Shown: in pieces, positions 46,845 through 61,800 of the stretch
Position numbering within the stretch: the first letter of the stretch is position 1
Layout of the letters: each line of letters begins with the position of its first letter
Source of the DNA: Ciona savignyi
Taxonomy: Eukaryota > Chordata > Ascidiacea > Phlebobranchia > Cionidae
Assembly: GCA_000149265.1 (NCBI GenBank)
Contig: CH003021.1
Span: forward strand, 593,596 to 657,595
DNA: 64,000 nucleotides
Direction of reading: 5' to 3'
The notes under the pieces: model-generated
The model's input: the letters and a program-made list of their open reading frames with translations, nothing else
The model's database searches: none
Told to the model about the DNA's origin: nothing
Position numbers and translations under genes: made by a program

Positions 46845-49800
46845 ATGGCCGAAAATGTTTTGCATTGTATACAACGGCTGGTAAAAGTCGTTGAATGTTC
46901 TATTTGCTTAGAAACAATGACTGACCCTGTGGAGACAAGGTAAGCCGTCTATATGCGCGTAGTGTCCAAACCCGTATGTCTAAATGGGTAAAGAGAAACG
47001 GAAAAGCATAAAAACTGCTTTTTACAAAAACTTTACATTTGTAATAACAAAATTGGTTATCGCTATATATAACCAGTAACAAACACGTTTTGAATAGGTA
47101 GGAGGAGGATAGGATATTCATCTTTATCCCCATGAATGGGAAAACCAAGGGGGTTATCACACGGGCAATCGTCAGATCACCCCGTATGGAAAGTACGTCA
47201 CTTTTCGCCGAGATCTCGAGTGTGCACGCGCCAAATATTTAAGTGTGCAGTGTGCAAACGTCCAAGAATGCACACTTCAAGTGTGCACACAATCTCCTTT
47301 TCATAACTGTTTTACCAAAATCTTAAAAAACATATTATTCTATCCTCAATCTTTCGTGTCCGTCAGCTAACATATCTATCTACATAACTAAAAATGTACG
47401 GAAAGTAAATTACCCGAGGTCCAGAGGTAGGTTTACAAGTTTATTGGAAATTATATGATGTTTATACTGCCAGCTCGCGAGCGTGTGTGAAATTACCCAA
47501 GTGTGCAAACACGCAGGGAAAAAAAAACTCGAGTGTGCAGCTGCCGTACTTTCCATACTGGCAGATCACCTCGCGCCCATCGTCGGGTTACCGGAGCTAT
47601 TGCAGTGTGTTGTATATGATAGACACGTTCCGGCAATTTGGTAGAACCCATTAATCCGCTGGGTTCAGGCAATGTCCGTAAAGTGCCTTGCCCAAGGACA
47701 CGACCGACTAACTAGCGACCAGTTTCGCACCTGCAACCTTTCGATTGAAAGGCGACGCACTTAACCGTTAGACCAACCGGCCGGACGAAGGTAACACAAA
47801 TCTTAGCCGACCTCACATATTAAATAAGTAAGTGAATTAGTAATAAGCTTCATGCCATTAAATTCGGAAAGCTAACCCCCATCTAAATGTACATTGTGGA
47901 TTTTTTTAAACGACGATTCTTAAATGACGTTGATGTGTGATAACCCACATGCCCTTTGAAATTTCATAATTAAAAAAATGCCCTGTTTTAAAATTTATGT
48001 AGCTGTACAGAATAGAGATTTCGTATGAATTTTAGCGTTGTAAGTGTGAGAAATCATTTTCAAAAATTACTCAGTGTACAAAAATATAAATAAGAGAAAA
48101 TACATCAAGTCCTGTAAATGGGATGTTAATAACCGATGTTATGAATAAGACACGACTCACGAAATGCATGTGACATTACCATTAAAAAAAAACAGTTTTC
48201 CGGTTAACCGTCCAAAATTTCATATGTGTAGTGGATAAAAAGCAGTATATCCATGTTATTCTTCTTTACTGTAACGAAGGATCGAAACATACAAAAAACA
48301 AAAATAAATATCTATTTACTTAACACAGGTGTGGACACAGTTTTTGTCAACAGTGCATCGGCAAAGCTATAGAAATGCAAGCAGCTTTTAAGTGTCCACT
48401 CTGCAAAGAGACTGTCAACAAAAGGTAACTATTATTTTAGTTAACTTGCCCAAAACTTTTGCCTTGAATATTTTTTTCTTAAAATCGATAGTGTTTGTAA
48501 TAAATACCACATTAAAAGTTACTGGAAAAAATGTTGGTGTGATTAAAGTAGTGATTATGTGACCTAGGGAAGTTTGTCTGTTTTTAATCCATACATTGCA
48601 TACTTTTAATTAACTTCAATTTGGAATTTCAAATATTATTTTAGAAGTCTCAAAAAGTCGGATTATCTTGCTCAAGTGATCAGTGCAATGAAATCATTAA
48701 AGAGAACATCACATATGGAAATAACAGGTTTTTCTTTAAATTTATCCCACTGGCACCTCGCTATGTGTGTACGTAATGAAAATTTGGCACAAGTGCACTT
48801 GTATAAAAATGTTTAATTCATAATACTAAAATAAAAAATAGAACAGTATTTGAATCATGAGGTTGACAATCATTGCAAGCTAGAATGTTTTCATGTGTCA
48901 CTTAATTAATAATAACTAGGTTTAAAAATCCTATGAATTATTGCTGTATAAAAGAAATAGTTTTATGAAAAGATCTTCATACAATAGATATGTAATGTGT
49001 CGATTTTCCAGTCATGTATTTAATTTACAAAAAATGTATGTTTCCAAGGTGCATCCGGAAGTGGAGTGTCTTCTGCATCCCAAGTAAAACAGAATGATAA
49101 GAAAGAACAGTCATTCTCTAAATCGATTAAACCTTTAAAAAATGTAACTTTAAAGACAATTCGACCCAAAACTAAGGTTTTGTCACTTTCACGTGAACCT
49201 GAACAACTTACCCCAGACCTACTGGATTTTGTTGAAGCACAGACACCTAAACAATATATAGACCTAAATAAAGATGCAAAATCTTCTGCTGCTGCACATA
49301 TCAGGTTGACAACCCCTAGCTTGAAAATTAATAAAGGCGAAAAAGGAACTGGTCCAAATAAAGCCACGACTGAAGATGGAAATAAAGAATATGACTTTCC
49401 ACTCAGCCAACCCAATGGAAAAAACCCATTGTCGGGTAAAAAAGTCAGGAAAGCTAACACGAAAAAATCAGCGAAAAGGCTCATCTGGAAATCTAGAAAT
49501 GTAAACGTAAAAACTGTGCCCAAAAAGTTAGCCAGGAAAAAGGCGGAAACATTATTAGCGATGAAAACACAAGCAGACATGGATGTTATAACCAACATTA
49601 GGGAAACAGAGCAGCATGAACTTATCATTGAAAACAAAAACCTGGACTTGGTTGAAAATCTCAATAAAGTGGTAACGACTAACAAACCAACCGACACTAA
49701 AACTCCCAATGCTAATAGCAAATCTCTGATGAAAGACAAATCGCTGCCCGGTGTGTCATATATAAATGAGAAAGTAAATGTGATTAATCAAGAACAGCAT

Positions 49801-52800
49801 GATCAAATCCCACTTAAACAAGATATTGTTCCAAATACAAATTTATTAGCGAATACTCAATTTGAATTCAGCAAACCAGACCCCGCACGTAAAGATGTTA
49901 CTTCATCTTTAAAAAGAAAAACTGACTTTAACTCTCCAAATGAATCAGAGAGTCCATCGATTTTGCAATGCATGAGAGGTTAGTGTTCTAGGTAGAGGTC
50001 TCAATTAAAAAGTTCGACACATGTTGTTTTTTTGGTAAACGACTATGTAATACTTCGTTAATTTAAATATGGTATAATATTTAATATTTAACTATTAAAG
50101 TTGTACTATTATTTTATAGGCCTATTCAGTAAAAAACCTGTTTCTTTGATTCATTTTGCATTCACACTAATTTCCATTGTTTTTATCCACACCTTTATTA
50201 AGTGAAATGGAATTGAGTTAGTATATCTGTTCCCGTCACAGATCACCGAAGATTGACAAAGAGGTTGCTTTACTCAGAATCAAGCAGTGAAGATGAGAAT
50301 GTTGTTGCGCAATCCAATCCACCCATTGACATAAATGATAGAAAACAGCCGGGGTATCAAGACAAAGTATGTTGTCTATTGTAGACATAACCTTGAATAC
50401 TTTACACATGCTGATAGCGTGATTGCCATGGATATTTTCTCTAGCCTATAAACAATTGCGGAAAATATTCGTTAAGAACCACAGAATCATGGCCCTTCAT
50501 AATGAGAACTTTCTTTTTCAGGACTTTTCGATAATTTAATGCCCTGGAATGATTCATACACCTGGCAAAATATTTTACTCTTATTCTTGCCAGCATGATA
50601 GAAAATACACGAATGTTTCTTTTAATATAATATACCAGAATATAAAATAATTTTATAAATAAATTGGTTTGTTTTACTAATATGTAAAACAAAAATGATT
50701 TGTAAATCTTTCTGATGATGACCACAGGTCTTATCCCATAAACAACATGGTCAGTAAACTAATTACTAGATTGTGTCCCTTTCCCACACAACATAACCCA
50801 CTAAAATAAAATCTGCTGATAATTATGATTCAAATTTGTTAACGGCAGGTTACCAGTTGGCTCGAAAATGTTGATCCAGCTTTAAAACATTCAGAAATAA
50901 ATGAAGTACCAAAGCAGCCTGTAAGTTAATGGAATATTTTGTTCTTCATAATGTTTTTGATCCCAGTAATTAATTACTATTTTATCCCGATTTTGGGCTT
51001 TTGCTAATTTCCAAAATGTCGATCACAAAACAACCTTTAGTTTTATAATTAATGTGTAATGCTTTAAATATGTGTATATTTTATGGAATACAGGTTAAAT
51101 TAAAGCCTTTTAAATGAACAAAAAATGAAAGAACCTTACCTAAACTTTCTTACCATTATTTGCAGGAAAGCACCAAAGAGAGTGATTTAGAGGATTTAGT
51201 GTCAATTTCCCAAGTTATCACCGATTCAAAATGCAAAATTGTGCGGTAAGCCTGATAATAATGATATATAGCATTTTAAATGGAACAACAAAAAATGCCT
51301 TAAATTTTCAACTAACATCATTAAAAATAAACTTTTAGTTGAGAGGTGCCATATGTTATATCTATATCATCTAGACTGGTCAATCATCAGAATTCTGTGT
51401 GTTAGATTGCCAAAGCTGTAGACTGTAGTGAATTCTTATTGCTTTTAAACCGTAAATGCATAATATTTTGCAGTCGCAAAAAACGTGTATTATCGGATGA
51501 AGACCCAAATCGCCCACCATCTGAAGAACCAAAAACCAAAGTTTCCACCGTCATCAGAAATGCCGAAGTTTTTGGAGAAAAACAAGCAAAAAAGAAATAC
51601 AATATCAAAAAACAATTAGGTATTAATATTAATAAACTAGATAAACAAAGAAATTTATGTTTTACCTTTATTTATTCCAGTGTATTCTAACAACGTGTCA
51701 GATACATCTTTAACCTTGAGAGAATCTTCCGACTTTGCGGCCGCTCTTATCCCCCATGAGAATAAAGCTTTAAAGAAAGTAACAAGACGAGCCAAACACA
51801 ATAGGAGAAACAAACAAAAACATATCTTCGACATCAAAGGGCTTTCTCAAGGGATTTCCCCTTTTACCACCCCAACAAAAGACGGGACAACAGTCACAGG
51901 TACTGAGTCTCCTGAAACCGAGACCCCACAAGAAACGGTAGCCAAAAATGCTGATGTGACTGGAAATCAACAAGACTTTTTAACTGAAAAAAGAGAAGAG
52001 TGTCAGGTTGTTCAAAAGGGAAACTTTAAGCCGCACGAAACAAGCAACGATATTCCAAATGAGATATTGCAAAACAATTTTGCTGAACATGTTCAAACTG
52101 AAGATAATCAACCACATAAAACTGGAGAACATATTTCACAGAAGTCCGACAATGCTCAAGATAATTCATCTGTAAAAAGAAGTGATGAAAAATTTCCAAA
52201 TACACAAACAACACAAGAATTTACAGTTGAAATGTCACCCTGTAAAAAAAATACAGAAAAGTTGCCAATGCCGAAAGCAAACACTCCTGTACCAGATCTT
52301 GATGACCCTGAAATTCCCCAAAACACTCCAAGAAAAACTGTAAAAGAGAAAGTCGATTTGTCTTGTACTCCACCTTCGCAGTTAACAAACATGCCGATAA
52401 TATGTGTTGGGGAAACACAGGAGGAAACTCAGAAAAGCACTCCATATTACGTAGACACACCGCCCACTACTGAGTTTTCGAATGAAACCAGTGAATGTAG
52501 AAGGAAAGACACTGAAACATTGAAACAGAATGTAAACAGGTAATTTTGCTTATACATGTTTGTGATCTATTACATTCACAACTTTAGTTTTGATTATCGA
52601 CAGTCCGATATCCCGAATATATTGAGTTAATCTGGTATTTTCCATCAAAATAAACCAAATGCCCGGAATGGAATAAAGTTTCATTGCACAAAGCAACGAG
52701 CTAGTTTATTTTTACCACAGTCTTGCTGTCAGTTCTACTTTTTTCCACATATAGATACTACCAAACTCACCCGAACAAATGTGACCATACTAAGTGGTGG

Positions 52801-55800
52801 TAGGGTCATTGATTATTAATGACCATTTCTTACTTCAATAGAAAAAAGGAATGCTGTACACTTATTTAGCTCATGTTCAAGATTCCTTATTTTCCAGTAA
52901 GTCGGTGGAACTTGGTCTCCTCGACTTCAGTGGACCATCGCAACCTGTCGATCAAATCAACTCTCCTCCAAATCTCAAAATCATGGAAACCTGCAGGTGT
53001 GGAAGGCGGCAGAATATTTCTTCTTTTATACTTTTATATTAAGAATTTTTGTTTTATTTTAATTAACAGGCCAGTGAACATTATATAGTAATTTAAAAAT
53101 ATGAGTTCAGAGGGCACTTCCACATTGTATATTAATTTAAGTGCACATTGTTTTTTTAGACTTTTTAGTCAGGTTTTCTGGTTTTTCTGTTCAGGTTTTC
53201 TGTTAACAAGAATTGATATTAATTTTTTAATCTATAACATTTGGACTATGTTTAAAACTTATCCGATAATAATGCTTAAATAAATAAATTCGTAGAATGG
53301 TAATGGACAACCTGCACTCTTCCAAATCACAAACGACAAGTGAAACTGAAACTGGCGACAATCTGCTAGTTGTTGGCCGCTTGGTTCATCTCACCAAAGT
53401 GAGCAGCAATCAATCGGAGGTAGAGGTGCCCACAAATACAATGAAAGAAATCCATGAAAGCTTGAGCCAAATGGACAAACCTTTGAATTTGGACCAGGTC
53501 GAAGAAGAAAGCTGCGTGTCAACCAAGTTTGATGATTCTGAGCAGCGCTCACTGACTTACGCGTGCATTTCCAACCCAGCAACTGACAGCTCTATCGACA
53601 TCATACAAAACAGTGAAGTAAATACAGATCAACCCAAAGAAGTTCAAGTTCCTGAGAAAAAGGTTCCTGTGCACAAACGAAAAAGAGTTAAAGTGAAACG
53701 AACACCGAAAAAACCAAAAGTGCGGATTCTTCCCACCCCTCGTAGGCACAAAAAGAAACCAAAATCAATTAACACCAATCCCACAGACTCTAAACTTGTG
53801 AAAGCTGAATCGAGAAATATAACTCCAAAAAAACGAACCCGATCTATTGAAGAGATTTCTGACAAACTGATGACTGAAAAACAGTTATCCACGGAAAGTC
53901 AAGAATCAGAAAATATATTTTCACCAGAACGGCACCAACAAAAGGACAGTGCGATGAAGGTTAAAAAGTCTGAAACTATTAAAGAAATACCTCTCCCTGC
54001 AAAACCAGTAACGGCTAGTAACGAAATAACAAAAAAAGTACCTGTAGGTAAAACAGTAAAAGCAAGTAACGAAAAAACACACAAAACTTTTCCAAAATTT
54101 ACAAATGAAGAAATGATGTGCACGTCGAATGGCTGGGGTGGCACAAAACTGAAAATCCGAATATGCAGAAGCCCACATAAGGAGAGCTCACCATGTCGGA
54201 AAACATACAATGTTGAAGAAAACAAAATTTCACCAGCATCGCTAAAAAAGCTGAAGCCACCACTAAAGAAAAACGCTGCGAATTCTAGAAAATCAACACC
54301 CCAGAGTCCTCTTACCACTTGTGAGATAAAAACGCCAATAAAATTGTCAAATATTGAACTCAATTTGGGTTCACCTAATTCGCCTGCAGTCATACCCGAT
54401 TCAATGCAAATTAACAGTTTGCGAGATAAACACAAACCAACTAAAAGGCAAAGGAAACAACCACGAAAGGAGAAAAGCCCTGTGATAAAATCTGATGATC
54501 TTCTTCTATCCTGCAGCTGCCCTTTACCAGAACCGAACAAAGAGTTTCGTTTTAATGAGGAAATGTTAAAATCCTTTGAACGCTCGTTGTCTATAAACCT
54601 CAAAAGGTGTGATATAGATGTCCTTCACATGACGCACCCCATTCCAAAACGAAAAATTCAAAAGGGAAAACGGACAGGCGGTCGACCCAAAATTCCAGAA
54701 AATGAGATATCTTGCAGTCCGTTGCTTTTTCCGCCCTCTCAAAATAAAGAGGAAAATCTTCAAAATCAAGCCAACAAACAACCAGAGGTATGGTTGCCAT
54801 TTAATCATAAGATTTTTTTACAAATTGCATGCTTTTGATGAAGTATGCTTTATTTTTTATACAAAACTATCACAAATTAATAAAACTATTATTGGAAGAA
54901 AAACAACCAGCAAATCTGCATATCATAATTTTTTCTACTTGAATAAATGCTTTTCCCTGATTTATTAGAAAAATAATTCTAACAAATTCACAGGAGACAG
55001 CAGGACACATAGAAGTTTCCAGTCCAAGAAATAAAGGTATTGCAAGAATTAACTAATTTGTACATTGGTTTAGTTGTGGCAGTGGTGCTTGCATCTATCA
55101 CAATGGTCAAAAATTTCAAAAAGATAAACATTCGGTACCATATGCTGCTGTGTTGACTGGTGTGGATAGTAGTAAAATAGTAATCCCAATCAGTAATTCC
55201 TAGCATCTGCAAACTACATTATAAACAAATTAATTTAGTTTTATAAGTTTGCAGCACTTTTTGGGGGGACCAGGGAAGCGATATGTTTGCTTTCTTTCCT
55301 CATCATTAAAATGTTCATGCAGATTGCAATGACAACCATACAGACCCAAATATTCTTGTAGAGTGTAAAGATGCGAACGAATGTTCAAATATTTTCAACA
55401 ATCAAATGTTGCCCAGCGATATAAGAACTAAAAGTTCTTCTCTGCCAGAACAAGTAAAAGTAAGATTTATTGACAACTTGAGCAAATGTTGCTGTGTTAT
55501 TTGGTATATATTACTTGACAAAGGTTAAATGGAGTAAATCGAAAGAAAAAAAGATCAGTAATGCAAATATTTAAATATATAAGATACCTATGAAAATCAT
55601 TTTAGCTATTCTTCTACCTTATTTGCTGATATTCGTGATTCTTGTGATTAAATAATCTGAGTGGTCTGTGCTGTGTGCTGTTTAAGATAACCGCCAAATT
55701 TTTAACAATTCTGTAAAAAAAATTGAATATTACCACACATGTATTTGTGAAACATGAAAGTACACGATTCTTGGCAATTTTAATGCTCTGGTCTAGTTCT

Positions 55801-58800
55801 AATATCTTTTTTTTCAGGCTTTTATTGGTGCAATTGAACATTCCATTAAGTTAAGCATAGGCATTCAATCAAATTATCCAAGTCTTCTAACTGAGATGGA
55901 AGAGTTTCGAAATTCTTGCTCTAATCTGACCGCTTCATTGGTGCGAAAGCATTCTGGAAAACAAGGTAGGGCATAAGAAGCTATATTCATTTAGTGCTGT
56001 TCTTACCATTATAAGTTGTTCTTAGTCAAGCCATGGGCAATTCATCAAATTTGTCTGTAGTACTTGCAAAGAGCTTGGATAAAAGTTATTTAACTTATTA
56101 AATGTACACATATATATATATATAGTACTTGGCTAATAAAACATTTTATGTTTAGACATGGCAAAAGCTGTAAAGGAGATTGATGCTGCAATGGACCAGG
56201 TCAAGGATCAGATGGTTAAAGTATGCAGCAGTAGCTTTAAATCTTGTCCCACAAAGGATCTCACAAGCGATATTGAGATAGATTGTAGTCTACCTTCAAT
56301 GCAGCAACTATTTAATTGTAAAAATGGAAATGAAGAAAAAAGTGGATCCATAACCGAGGAAATGGACATTGGTGGTTTACCTCGGCGTGTAGAAACTATT
56401 AGAAATTGGACTGAAAGTCAAAATCCGCACCCAAGTTTAGATGACTCTGTCCAAGAAATACCTGCATCTCCAAAACAAGAAGACACAGATTACATTGAGA
56501 TCGACAATACACCTTCATTGCAAAGCACTCCTGAGACCCCTTCAGTGCTTCCACAGCTACCCCGCCCTCCCGATTGCTTTGTGTCACAAGATACACTTAA
56601 AAGTTCTGCAAAAAGCACTGGCAATCCCTCTTACAGAAGATCGTTCGTATCATTAAAGAGGAAGCGTGTCCTTTCCAGCTCTTCCAGCGATTCTTGCTCT
56701 CCCAAAAAGCCAAAGTTTCAAAAACTTATATCTGAAGTTGAAACTTGCAAAAATCGAAGATCACCAGAGGAAGTTCAAAAATCAATTAAAATTATAACCC
56801 CTGAGCCTCTAGTAAATGACCAGGATGGAGTATCGACTTTTTCCAACCATTACAAACTACATGAAGAGAAGAATGTCAATTCTACTTTTGATCTAGTGAG
56901 TAGAAAGATATCAGTTCTGCTTATAAATGTGTGTAAGCTGTGCCAACATGTGGATATTAGCATATCAAAATTGGTTTTGACTAAAGAAGTACACATCTTA
57001 TTTTTGCCAAGCCGAGTTAAATATATTTTTGAGTTACATATGTGCTCTGTACTTCCTTTTTACCTTAAGACAACCTACTCCTTTGATTTTTATTACTGGT
57101 GGTGGTGGATCGTGCCAACACCAGTTTAAAAGAAGAGGTTTGGACAGGGGTGTCCTTTCCAGAATCAATATTTTAATTCGTTTCAATTAGAAAATAAATC
57201 GTTTTTTATTCTTACAATTCAAAATTAAGTACTTACAGTAAAACAACATACTTTAGTATGAAAAAAATAATTTTGTTGCCCTTTAAAATTATTAGTATAA
57301 CAATAATTCTGATAACCAAACTAATTCGGATAAGGACATTTTTTGTTTATGGGTAGGAAGATCTCAGTTACAATCAGTTAACCACAAAAGTTGTTATTCT
57401 CCACAGGCCCACACCAATCATGCAGTCTGTATCGATGATACACCAAGAAGCAGGCAGGATATAGAGATGTTTGAACCACCACCGGAGTTGAAAGATAATA
57501 ACGAGGTAATTACAAAGCTTAACCAAAACCATAAACCCTGTTGCAATATTCTTATGCCATGCCAGGGGCCATTTGAGACTTGCTTTTATAAACATAACAA
57601 CTTTTCAGCTAACAGCCCAACTTTGTACAACTGCTCATACATTGTTGGAACTCCGGTTTTAGTTCTGACAGTAAAAAAAATCAATCAATAGTTTTCAGTT
57701 GCAGCCAGTGTCTCATTTTAAATGTATAAAAAGCTAATGTTCATTTTAACAAAATTATTTAATTAATTTGTTTTGATGAACAAAAAAAATTTTATTCTTT
57801 TTGGATGGTTATTTCATCTTCCATTTTTGATTCCAGAATAAAATCCCTGACAGTCCCATGTCACCTAAATCTGAGGACACGTCGGAAAATGAGATTTTTT
57901 ACAGCCAACCTACACCTGTTGCAATGTCAACCCAAATCGAGGATTTATTTGCCGAAACAAATGATGTCAGCAACAAATCAAATGATATTATTGTGTCACA
58001 GATCAACGAATCAACTATCACAGAATCACAGGTAATTTTTTTATTCTATAAATGGTTTCTTTGCACATCATTTAGTTGTTTATTTTAACTTGACCCTTTA
58101 TAATTAGTACATAAAACTGCTATTAAAAGACTTAGCTTCACAATTAGTGGTGTATATGAACTATGATTGCTTAAACTAGAATATAAAACTTTCGAATCAA
58201 AGAATTTCAAATCTTTTAAATCTAAACTTTAAGAGCAAATTTCCACAGTTCTGATGACTTTGATGATATTGGGTGATAAAAACGAATCTCATTATTTAAA
58301 AATCCCTGCTTAAATAACCCGACCCACATTCTATTCCAGATCCCCTCTTTAACCCCACCACCCGATGTCTCACAACCGCAGTACAATAGATCGGAAGCTT
58401 TGGAGGTCGATGAGTTGTTACGGAAGTAAGTTTTGCATTTGTTTTTATTGTTGACAGTTTAAAACTGTCGATTTGCAGTGTGACCACTTAGTGTTCCTGG
58501 CATAGTGCAAAACAAATAATATGGTTATACTGGGAACTCGGATATCTGTTATGGGAACCTAACACACTTACCCGTTGTATAAATACAAAATTAACTCTTT
58601 ACTCTTGGGGTTATAAACTCCCGTTGTGGCAGTCCAGAAAATAGAAATATCGAATCAAAAAGGTAAAAAAGTGACTCTTCTTATATAATTTGGGTTTTTC
58701 TTTTAGGATAAATGAATTTACAGAGGATTATAAAGCACCAAGTGACACAGAGGACACAGCTGTACAGCTTGATAAGTTCTATCAGGCGGAAAAATCGAAG

Positions 58801-61800
58801 ACAAACAAAAAGGAAGTTGAAAATAAGATTGAAGCAATCGAAGAAATCACCAAATCTTCCAACAATTTCACAATCCAGGAAAGAAAATCGTTTGAAAGGC
58901 CAACACCAAACAAAAGTTCTACCAGCAATAGCGTAAACTCAAGTTTTAAACAAACTTCTGTTGCTGCCACAAAATCACCATTGATTGTTCAAAAACCTGT
59001 GTTGCCCTCGCTCTCTGGGCTAACGAGTGATATCTTAACGACCAAAACTCCGGAAAAAATCAAACCATCAAAAATACAATCAGAAAGCACACCTAGACTG
59101 CACAAGAAAGGCCTGATAGACAATGTTAAGGTAGGTTTTTAAAATAATGGAATGGTCTGATATATACCTGTGTGATGAAGAATGTAGAAACAAATGCCCA
59201 AATTTTGATTTGATATTTGTTTTAAATTGGTTATTTAATAATCATCAAAAATATTTAAAAATATTAATTTGTATATTTGAATAACCACTTTCTTCATCCA
59301 GACTAAACAGCAAAATAGTCAGCCTCGAAATCAGAAGTCAAATCAAAAGAGCCCAAAACAGTTTTTTAATTCAAAACCACCGACTCAAACTACTCCGAAA
59401 GGAAAAGCTGACGATCAAATGATTCTTGAACCATCTACTACCAGGAAGCCCGACCAAAATCAAAGTAAGATAATATTATGTAATATTAACTATTCATTAC
59501 TCAACTTGATGGTGGTACAAAATTGTAATGCTATTTTCTATCGGTTAAAACTGTCTTGACATGCATGCCCCTTTTGTTATGCTTATACAGAGAAGCGATT
59601 CTGCTATAAGGTCCACCAAGAGCAACTTTTAGGAAAGTTATGAAAAATTATCACATTAACAAGTACAGCAAAGCTAATTTTAGATTATATATTGTATATC
59701 AGCACACATATGAGTGTTAGACAAAAAATACAGTCACCCCATTTCAATTTTGTCTATTGTCTGTTAAAAAACATACATTGTAAATTTTTATACTGAAAGT
59801 ATATTTGTTACCCAGAAATGGCACAACTAAACGACCGGACTAACCAACCCACCGAATCCCCTGGTAGAAATTTAAGCCTTGGTGATATTTCGATGACTTT
59901 AAGAGTTTCCAACCGGTGAGTTATGTGAGATGTTGTTGAAATCTAAAAAATGTAAAAAAATGAATGGAGACAAAACCAGTGTTCTTTACAGCTATTTTGT
60001 GTAAGGTACAAGGACAACATGGACAATGTCTATGAAAAATAGTGGGGTTAATACAATATACTTGCACATTATACCACACTATTAGATACCTGCTATGCAA
60101 GTTCATTCTATGTACTCTTTTCAATTTTTTCTCCGGTTTCTGAAGCGATTTTCGCCGTTGTTCCTATGCTATTTTGGATTTTTAATCTTTATTAACTCAC
60201 TTTGCATTTTCCCAGCAAACTAGGAGTTATGGCAAGTGGCATTCGTGGCAAAGGACTGAGCGTGGTTAAAGCGTTCACAAAGAAATTTGGTGGAACTTTT
60301 TATAACAAGTTTGTTCCCGGCGAAGTTACTCATGTTATTGTGCGCACTGAACAATCTAGGTGTGACCGCACTCTCAAGTAAGTATTAGAAACGAGTAAGT
60401 ACCTTTTGGTAATGTTAAGTATAAGTTGATCTGCACAGAATCCATTATTCATTAGGATCAGCTATATTTATTCAAATAATGCTTTTCTTATTTGTAGTAA
60501 AGAACTAACTGGTTATTTGGGCCATAGAATTAACTGGTCGCACCTGAAGAATTTTGCTGTTATGTATATTATAATATTTCATAATTAAATTTAGTACCAA
60601 AGTTTTGGGTGCATGTTGTCCAAATTGTAACATACAAGACCAGAGATTCCTAACCTTTTAAGCTTATGTCACCCTCCTGAACATATATAGTTTGTGTCAT
60701 CCTTCATCACCCTACGATATATTGTATGGTTTGCACATTAATGCTTGAATGTTTCAGCAATGTGCCTACTCCTGATTTATCTATATATTTTGTATCTATT
60801 GATATCTTTAGTTGTAAAGGTAATTCATTTCTGCAGGTATTTACAAGCAATAGCCAGCAAATCGTGGGTAGTGAGCATATTATGGGTCACTCAATCCCTT
60901 AAACAGAAGAAATTTCTTTCTGAAATTGAGTAAGTGAACTTGAATTGTAATCTATTTTCTGCCATTACAAGCTAATAATGATGATGTGACCCGAAACAAA
61001 ACACCTGTTGTTTTCACTTTACAAACCCTGTATCTTATTTATTGAAACAATATATACATTTAGTAAATGTTTAGCTATTACTGGTAATGTAATCTTTTTC
61101 TATTAATTTCATGCTGTTTGTTAAACCCGTATTTTCCTACCTTTATAACAGTTATGAATTTCTCCAACTCCATAAAATTTAAAAAACAATTAAAATTCCA
61201 GATTTGAAGTAATCACGGATTCAGTAGAAACCGACCCGGTACTTTTTAATGGTCCACGGAGGTCAAGAGAATCTGCCAAAGATTTCAAACTTTTATCTGA
61301 TTTCTATATTTGCTGTTATCCACCATTTGCTCTTTTCACAGCAGGTACGCTTGTGTCTTTTAAATACATTTTCATGTGGGAAGCATTTAAATTATCTGCG
61401 CCCGTTTTAGTAATAATTATCTGGTATTTTATTGTTTTTTAATAAAAGTTTTTAAACATGAAAATTTAAACAAATAACCATTTAAAAAAGTGTATTTTGT
61501 AATCACTTCTGGTTTAAATTTTATGGATGCATTTACCAGAATGAAATAAACTGGGTTTGTTTAATTTAATTTTCAATCTGAGGCAGAACAATCTTTTTCT
61601 TAAGATGTCTTGGAATAATGATTAATATTTATTCCAATCATACCAAAACACCCTAAGATAAATTATTTAATTTCAATATTTATTGTTTCTACTAAAATTA
61701 AAATTGCCACCCAGATGAATTCATGGAGTTGCTAAAGATGTGTGGGGCAACCGTCACTACTAACTTAAATGAGCTTCAGGCTGACAGAAGCAACCAACGG

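Noticed and set aside
49020-49739. Long minus-strand open frame of 239 codons
   Set aside because: It is antisense to the large BRCA1 exon 49049-49978, which is in frame with its neighbours and has coding-like Lys/Ser-rich composition. The same holds for 53899-54603.
60640-60730. Possible hAT end (AGAGATTCCTAACCTTTTAA)
   Set aside because: Only one end is visible, with no inverse partner or target duplication nearby.
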